NCBI RefSeq assembly: GCF_012940005.1
Contig: NZ_SPMX01000060.1
Location: forward strand, 1 to 64,000
Source: Candidatus Accumulibacter contiguus
Lineage (GTDB): Bacteria; Pseudomonadota; Gammaproteobacteria; Burkholderiales; Rhodocyclaceae
Reading direction: 5' to 3'
Length of the DNA: 64,000 bases
Part shown: positions 59,408-64,000 of the stretch, one piece after another
Position numbering within the stretch: position 1 is the first letter of the stretch
How the letters are laid out: each line of letters starts with the position of its first letter
Translations under genes and position numbers: made by a program
The notes under the pieces: model-generated
Told to the model about the DNA's origin: nothing
What the model saw: only the letters and a program-made list of their open reading frames with translations
Database searches by the model: none

Positions 59408-59787
59408 GCTACCTGTTCCTGAAACATCTACACATTGGCTGTGTCGTGCTCAGCGGTGCCGGCTTCCTCCTGCGTGGTTTGTGGATGCTGGCGGACTCCT
59501 CCTGGCTGCAGCGACCAGGAATACGGGTATTGCCTCATCTGGTGGACACCGTCCTGCTGACCAGCGCGATCGCCCTGGCCGTGCTCAGCGGTCAATATCC
59601 CTTCGCCGCCGCCTGGTTGACCGCCAAGCTGGCCGGTCTGCTGATCTACATCGGCTGTGGGACGATGGCACTCAAACGCGCGCGCAGCAAGGCGCAGAGA
59701 GCCGTCTTTCTGGTCGCCGCAGTCACTGCATTTGCCTACATCGTTGCCGTGGCCTTGACGCGCAGCCCCTATGGCTTCATGGCCTAG
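59404..59787 (+). CDS. SirB2-family membrane protein
   Basis: A 127-residue protein with four predicted transmembrane helices (MSYLFLKHLHIGCVVLSGAG; HLVDTVLLTSAIALAVLSGQ; WLTAKLAGLLIYIGCGTMAL; AVFLVAAVTAFAYIVAVALT) and the family-typical His near the N-terminus. The name comes from a Salmonella invasion gene; function is unknown. It overlaps the NnrS-like gene by 4 nt and ends the operon, converging on fnr. Confidence 0.75.
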   Translation: MSYLFLKHLHIGCVVLSGAGFLLRGLWMLADSSWLQRPGIRVLPHLVDTVLLTSAIALAVLSGQYPFAAAWLTAKLAGLLIYIGCGTMALKRARSKAQRAVFLVAAVTAFAYIVAVALTRSPYGFMA

Positions 59788-59808
59788 CTGGCCTGAAGCG
59801 ACTACTGC

Positions 59809-60552
59809 CTAAGTACGCTGGTGAGTCATCAGTTTTTTCAGGCCTTCGGTATGGAGAATCCGGATTTTTCTTTGATGCACGGCGAGCAGCCCTTCTTCCT
59901 GGAAATGCGAAAAGGTGCGACTGACGGTTTCCAGTTTGAGGCCGAGGTAGCTGCCGATTTCGTCGCGCGACATGCGCAGATTGAATTCGGCAGGCGAGTA
60001 GCCGCGGGCCTTGAAACGTTGCGAGAGATTGAGGAGAAATGCCGCCAGACGTTCCTCGGCGCGCATTGTCCCGAGCAACATCATCACCCCGTGGTCGCGA
60101 ACGATCTCGCGGCTCATCACCTTGTGGAAGTGATGCTGCAGGGTGTGGATTTGTCTCGACAGCCCTTCGAGATGCGAGAAGGGAATCGCGCAGACTTCAC
60201 TGTCTTCGAGGGCAATGGCATTACAGGTATGAATTTCGCTGCTGATGCCGTCAAGGCCGAGCAACTCGCCGGTCATCTGAAAACCTGTGACCTGATCACG
60301 GCCATCCTCGATCAGCACGTCGGTCTTGAAAAAACCGCTGCGCACCGCGTAGATCGATTCGAAGACCTGCCCGGCGCGATAGAGATAATCGCCTCGTTTC
60401 AGTCGCCGGCGCGCGGAAACCAGTTCGTCGAGCTTTTTCAGTTCCTCCGGAGCGAGGCCGATGGGGAGGCACAGCTCGCGGAGGTTACAGTTCGAACAGG
60501 CGGTTTTCACGATTTCAAAGGCCAGCCTCGCAGTCGCGGCATCTTTGGACAT
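59809..60552 (-). CDS. fnr: FNR/ANR-type oxygen-sensing transcriptional regulator
   Basis: A Crp/Fnr-family regulator, 247 residues from ATG 60552 (MSKDAATARLAFEIVKTACS). The 4Fe-4S ligands fit FNR: C-x2-C-x5-C in TACSNCNLRELC near the N-terminus and a fourth Cys in SSEIHTCNAIALEDSE. The dimer helix and helix-turn-helix are at the C-terminus (SRDEIGSYLGLKLETVSRTF, with the E-x2-SR recognition pattern). A longer in-frame start (60660) runs through a dispersed repeat tail. It probably drives hemN and the hemerythrin operon. Confidence 0.93.
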   Translation of the reverse strand: MSKDAATARLAFEIVKTACSNCNLRELCLPIGLAPEELKKLDELVSARRRLKRGDYLYRAGQVFESIYAVRSGFFKTDVLIEDGRDQVTGFQMTGELLGLDGISSEIHTCNAIALEDSEVCAIPFSHLEGLSRQIHTLQHHFHKVMSREIVRDHGVMMLLGTMRAEERLAAFLLNLSQRFKARGYSPAEFNLRMSRDEIGSYLGLKLETVSRTFSHFQEEGLLAVHQRKIRILHTEGLKKLMTHQRT

Positions 60553-60568
60553 CTGATCTTTTTTCTCT

Positions 60569-60599
60569 TCGTGAGTCGCATACGCGACTTTCACATTAA
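60569..60599 (+). repeat. dispersed repeat, tail-only copy upstream of fnr
   Basis: CGTGAGTCGCATACGCGACTTTCACATTAA is the cleanest form of the tail, with GTCGC-ATAC-GCGAC as an inverted repeat. It lies in the leader of fnr, about 17 nt before its start codon, and next to the hemN FNR box. Confidence 0.65.
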
Positions 60600-60607
60600 C
60601 CCTGCGT

Positions 60608-60649
60608 TTGATCCACGTCAACCCGACGGCATCGCCTCGGCCCGATAAT
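60608..60649 (+). promoter_or_regulatory. candidate FNR-dependent promoter of hemN
   Basis: TTGATccacGTCAA at 60608-60621 matches 9 of 10 FNR box bases. GATAAT at 60644-60649 is a good minus-10, 22 nt after the box, placing the box centre at -41.5 from a start near 60656. The ATG is at 60677. This is the class II FNR activator layout. Confidence 0.65.
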
Positions 60650-60676
60650 GCAGACAACAATTAGTGTCGTGGGAAC

Positions 60677-62074
60677 ATGAACTCTGCCGCAGGCAACCTG
60701 GTTTTTGATCCTCAGATCATCCGCCGTTTCGACATCAACGGTCCGCGCTACACGTCGTATCCGACCGCAGACCGCTTCGTTGAAGCCTTTGGCGCGGAGG
60801 CCTCCAGACTCTGGCTCGGCAAGCGCAATATTGGCGCCATCAGCCGGCAGCTGTCATTGTACTTCCACATTCCCTTCTGCAACACCATCTGCTATTACTG
60901 CGCGTGTAACAAGATCATCACCAAGGACCACGGCCGTTCCGCCAAATACCTGAAATACCTGGCACGCGAACTGGCACTGCAGAGCAGCTATCTCGAAGGC
61001 GGCGATCAGGAAGTGGCACAGTTGCACTGGGGAGGCGGTACGCCGACCTTTTTGTCACACGACGAGATGCGTCAGTTGATGGCCGCGACACGCAGGCACT
61101 TCAGACTGATCGAGGGTGGCGAGTACTCGATCGAAGTCGATCCGCGCAAGGTGGATCGCGCCACCGTCGAACTGCTCGGCGACCTGGGTTTCAATCGCAT
61201 GAGCGTCGGCGTGCAGGATTTCGATGCGAGCGTCCAGTTGGCCGTGAACCGTGTGCAGAGCGAGGAAGAAACCTGCGCCGTCATCGACGCAGCACGCGCC
61301 ACCGGCTTCAAGTCGATCAGCGTCGACCTGATCTACGGCCTGCCGAAGCAGACGGTGATGGGCTTCGGCCGCACCCTCGAGCGCGTGATCGAACTTGGTC
61401 CGGATCGCGTCTCGATCTATAACTATGCCCACCTGCCCAGCCTGTTCAAGCCGCAACGCCGCATCCTGGAGTCGGACATGCCCTCCGCCGACGCGCGTCT
61501 GCAGATTCTTGCCCTGGCGATTCGCAGGATGACCGATGCGGGCTATGTCTACATCGGCATGGACCACTTCGCGAAACCCGACGATGAACTCGCGGTCGCG
61601 CAGCGGCAGGGCAGACTGCACCGCAACTTCCAGGGATATTCGACGCATTCGGACTGCGATCTGCTGGCCTTCGGCATCTCGTCGATCAGCAAGGTCGGAC
61701 CCACGTACAGTCAGAACGTGAAGACCCTCGACGAATACTACGACCGGCTGGACAGCGGCACCCTGCCGGTCTACCGCGGCATCGAGCTGAACGCGGATGA
61801 CCTGCTGCGGCGTTCGATCATTCAATCGCTGATGTGCCATTTCGAACTGTCGATCGAGTCGATCGAAATTGCCCACCTGATCGACTTCAAGACCTATTTC
61901 GCCACCGAACTCGGCGACCTCCACGAAATGGTCGACGCCGGCCTGGTTCGTGTCGACGACAAATGGATCAGCGTGCTGCCGCGCGGCCGTATGCTGGTCA
62001 GAGCGATCTCGATGGTCTTCGACCGCTATCTGCGCGCCGACCGACAGCGTACCCGCTACTCGAAGGTGATCTGA
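60677..62074 (+). CDS. hemN: oxygen-independent coproporphyrinogen III oxidase
   Basis: A radical SAM enzyme for anaerobic haem synthesis, converting coproporphyrinogen III to protoporphyrinogen IX. The 465-residue protein has the cluster motif FHIPFCNTICYYCACNK (CxxxCxxC), HWGGGTPTFLSHDEMR, SVDLIYGLPKQTVMGFGRTL and the HemN C-terminal domain. fnr lies divergently upstream, as is common where FNR controls it. Confidence 0.96.
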   Translation: MNSAAGNLVFDPQIIRRFDINGPRYTSYPTADRFVEAFGAEASRLWLGKRNIGAISRQLSLYFHIPFCNTICYYCACNKIITKDHGRSAKYLKYLARELALQSSYLEGGDQEVAQLHWGGGTPTFLSHDEMRQLMAATRRHFRLIEGGEYSIEVDPRKVDRATVELLGDLGFNRMSVGVQDFDASVQLAVNRVQSEEETCAVIDAARATGFKSISVDLIYGLPKQTVMGFGRTLERVIELGPDRVSIYNYAHLPSLFKPQRRILESDMPSADARLQILALAIRRMTDAGYVYIGMDHFAKPDDELAVAQRQGRLHRNFQGYSTHSDCDLLAFGISSISKVGPTYSQNVKTLDEYYDRLDSGTLPVYRGIELNADDLLRRSIIQSLMCHFELSIESIEIAHLIDFKTYFATELGDLHEMVDAGLVRVDDKWISVLPRGRMLVRAISMVFDRYLRADRQRTRYSKVI

Positions 62075-62188
62075 ACGCGGCAGGCAGAACCGCTGCCGAG
62101 TCTCGTAACGATGACCCGAACAACGGGCGATCAGCCGGAAGGAGTAGAATCGGCGTACTGCCTGCCCGGCGCTACCACTTGCCACGAA

Positions 62189-62254
62189 CGGTCATGACCT
62201 ATTTGGGCACCCCCGATCATGAAAGTCATGAGTCGCTGACGCGACTTTCACACT
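62189..62254 (+). repeat. dispersed palindromic repeat, copy without polypyrimidine middle
   Basis: The hairpin arms are GGTCATGACCTAT and ATGAAAGTCATGA around the conserved GGGCACCCCCGATC core, joined directly to the tail AGTCGCTGACGCGACTTTCAC. It ends in the two bases before the ATG of the SafE-like gene at 62256. Unlike three other hairpin copies it does not begin on a stop codon; hemN ends 115 nt upstream. Confidence 0.75.
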
Positions 62255-62255
62255 G

Positions 62256-62939
62256 ATGCCTGAATCCAGCTATCTTGCCCTGTTGTTGATCGGTCTGCTG
62301 GGGGGTACGCACTGCGTCGGGATGTGCGGCGGCATCGTCGGCGCGCTGTCGATGGGTGCCCCTGCAAGCATCGCCCTGCATCTGGCGTACAACAGCGGCC
62401 GCATCGTCAGCTATGCCACCGCCGGCGCCATGGCCGGTGCGCTCGGAGAAGCCGGCATGGCCCTGTCCGGTCAATGGCCGGTTCGCACCGTCCTTTACCT
62501 GCTCGCCAACGCGATGTTGATCGCGCTGGGTCTCTACCTGATGGGCGTCACCCGGGCGCTGGCATTCAGCGAGCGCTGCGGCCAGAAGCTGTGGCGGCAT
62601 CTGCAACCGCTGAGCCGCCGCTATCTGCCTGCACGCACCGTGGCGCAGGCCTTTCCGCTCGGTCTGCTGTGGGGTTGGCTGCCCTGCGGGCTGGTCTATA
62701 GTGCCCTGGCAACCGCCCTCACCAGCGGTTCTACGGTGCATGGGGCCGGCCTGATGCTGGCCTTCGGCGTCGGCACCCTGCCCAATCTGCTGCTCGCCGG
62801 TCTGCTCGCCGCCCGCCTCCAGGCCTATGCCATGAAACCAGGGGTCCGGCTGGCTTGCGGCCTGCTGATTCTCGGTTTTGGCATCTGGGGACTGCTCGGG
62901 GTGCTGGGACTGGCGCCACAGGTGCTCCGCAGCGGATGA
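62256..62939 (+). CDS. TauE/SafE-family / UreH-like transmembrane protein
   Basis: A 227-residue membrane protein with about six helices. It has [18 protein letters not shown] at the N-terminus and [19 protein letters not shown] later, cysteine motifs typical of the DsbD-like/UreH-like group often found beside cbb3 oxidase maturation and copper genes. A role in copper handling or cytochrome assembly is inferred from the overlapping CopA-like gene. The dispersed repeat tail abuts its ATG. Confidence 0.8.
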   Translation: MPESSYLALLLIGLLGGTHCVGMCGGIVGALSMGAPASIALHLAYNSGRIVSYATAGAMAGALGEAGMALSGQWPVRTVLYLLANAMLIALGLYLMGVTRALAFSERCGQKLWRHLQPLSRRYLPARTVAQAFPLGLLWGWLPCGLVYSALATALTSGSTVHGAGLMLAFGVGTLPNLLLAGLLAARLQAYAMKPGVRLACGLLILGFGIWGLLGVLGLAPQVLRSG

Positions 62940-64000
62940 GCGAATCAGGCCCCGATTCTCGGCTGCCCAGCGACCTGCCGCCGCAGACTCTTGAGCTGGC
63001 CATCGCCGGCATGAGCTGCGCGGCCTGCTCGGCACGGCTGGAAAAAATGCTCAACCGTCTGCCTGGGGTAGACGCGGTAGTCAATCTGGCGACCGAGCGA
63101 GCGACGGTTCGTTACCTTCCCGGCGTCGTCGCGCCAGCGCTACTGATCGCCACCGTCGAGCGCGCCGGCTTCACTGGCCGTTTGGCCGATGATCGTTCTC
63201 AGGCGGACGAAAAGGCAAGAAAACGCGCCAGCGAGCGGGCCGAATTGCGTCGTTTCTGGATCTCGGCCGCGCTGACGCTGCCGCTGACCGCGCAAATGCT
63301 GAGCATGTTCGATGCCGACGTTCACGCTCACCAGGATTTCCTGCCTCGCTGGCTGCAACTGCTGCTGGCGACACCGGTACAATTCTGGATCGGCTGGCGT
63401 TTTTACGATGGCGCCTGGAAAGCCTTGCGCGCTGGCGGTGCCAATATGGACGTGCTGGTCGCGCTCGGTACCAGCATGGCTTACGGCTTCAGCCTGGTCG
63501 TCACCCTGTCGCATGCTGCCGACCTGCATGTCTATTTCGAGGCCTCGGCGGCAGTGATCACGCTGGTGCTGCTCGGCAAGCTGCTCGAGGCACGCGCCAA
63601 GGCAAAGACCAGCGAGGCCATCGAGGCGCTGATCCGCCTGCAACCGAAAACGGCCCGTGTCGAACGCGACGGACGACTGCTCGACATCGACGCCGCTCTG
63701 CTGGTGCCAGGGGACATCTTCATTGTCCGTCCCGGCGAAAGCCTGCCGGTCGACGGCGAGGTGATCGACGGTTCGTCGAACGTCAATGAAGCCATGCTCA
63801 CCGGTGAAAGCATGCCGCTGGCCAAGCGCCGCGGCGACCGCGTCTTTGCCGCCACCGCCAACGGGGAGGGAATGCTGCGTTGCCGGGCCAGCAGCGTTGG
63901 CGAGCACACCCTGCTCGCCGGAATCATTTGCATGGTGGCCGAAGCGCAGGGGTCGAAAGCGCCGGTGCAGAGACTCGCTGACCGGGTTTCGGCAATATTT
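62936..64000 (+). CDS. copper-translocating P-type ATPase, N-terminal part
   Basis: ATG 62936 overlaps the previous stop by 4 nt, and the frame runs 355 codons to the window edge. The N-terminus holds one heavy-metal domain ([20 protein letters not shown]). Membrane helices follow, then the actuator domain with [20 protein letters not shown] (TGES loop). The CPx motif and phosphorylation site lie beyond the window. It lacks the extra N-terminal zinc-ribbon-like segment of many CcoI/FixI proteins, so it resembles CopA more; a cbb3-oxidase maturation role remains possible. Confidence 0.88.
   Translation, partial: MSESGPDSRLPSDLPPQTLELAIAGMSCAACSARLEKMLNRLPGVDAVVNLATERATVRYLPGVVAPALLIATVERAGFTGRLADDRSQADEKARKRASERAELRRFWISAALTLPLTAQMLSMFDADVHAHQDFLPRWLQLLLATPVQFWIGWRFYDGAWKALRAGGANMDVLVALGTSMAYGFSLVVTLSHAADLHVYFEASAAVITLVLLGKLLEARAKAKTSEAIEALIRLQPKTARVERDGRLLDIDAALLVPGDIFIVRPGESLPVDGEVIDGSSNVNEAMLTGESMPLAKRRGDRVFAATANGEGMLRCRASSVGEHTLLAGIICMVAEAQGSKAPVQRLADRVSAIF

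Overview
The window is a GC-rich stretch of a bacterial chromosome made almost entirely of core genes. Gene order and content fit a betaproteobacterium of the Rhodocyclales type, possibly a Candidatus Accumulibacter or Dechloromonas relative. The pointers are pcnB-folK-panB-panC-panD, a DUF2863 gene beside a complete bioAFHCD operon, the Gcr-like 'site-specific recombinase' membrane protein, fnr-hemN beside a copper ATPase, pyruvate:ferredoxin oxidoreductase beside pyruvate phosphate dikinase, and a PHA-type thiolase. The species is inferred; no rRNA or other marker is present. I saw no tRNA, rRNA, CRISPR array, insertion sequence or prophage.

Layout. 1-6 kb: pyruvate:ferredoxin oxidoreductase (por) genes with a fused NAD(P)H/ferredoxin oxidoreductase, then ppdK. 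6-10.6 kb: tgt-yajC-secD-secF. 10.8-20.3 kb (minus): recC-recB-recD, each pair overlapping by 4 nt. 20.5-25.2 kb: SprA-like metalloprotease, an eight-heme cytochrome with TPRs, a class III adenylate cyclase. 25.3-30.2 kb (minus): sulfate operon sbp-cysT-cysW-cysA-cysB with a candidate promoter. 30.4 kb: internally deleted dcu transporter remnant. 30.8-34 kb: VIT/VWA/TPR secreted protein. 34-36.7 kb: purM, hda, a HAD phosphatase. 36.8-41.5 kb: pcnB-folK-panB-panC-panD. 41.6-47 kb: NYN-LOTUS protein, yaaA, Gcr-like membrane protein, Ala/Pro-rich DUF2934 protein, a hypothetical. 47.3-53.1 kb: DUF2863, then bioA-F-H-C-D. 53.3-57.3 kb: thiolase, Nudix, aspartic protease, universal stress protein. 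57.4-64 kb: an oxygen/NO-responsive block (hemerythrin, DUF2249, NnrS-like, SirB2-like, fnr, hemN, SafE-like, CopA-like ATPase).

Four conserved genes (porB, ppdK, sbp, purM) each carry one single-base indel, three of them in homopolymers. All four restore to a full product with one base change, so sequence or assembly error is the likeliest cause.

The most unusual signal is a dispersed non-coding repeat with at least six full or partial copies. Its core is a hairpin built on GGTCATGAC/GTCATGACC and its tail is CGCGACTTTCACATTAA. Three of the four hairpin copies begin exactly on the TAA stop codon of a gene; one fills the whole gap between two convergent TAA stops, and one tail abuts a start codon. 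A second signal is a pair of FNR-type promoters, upstream of hemN and of the hemerythrin operon, with identical 22-nt box-to-minus-10 spacing.
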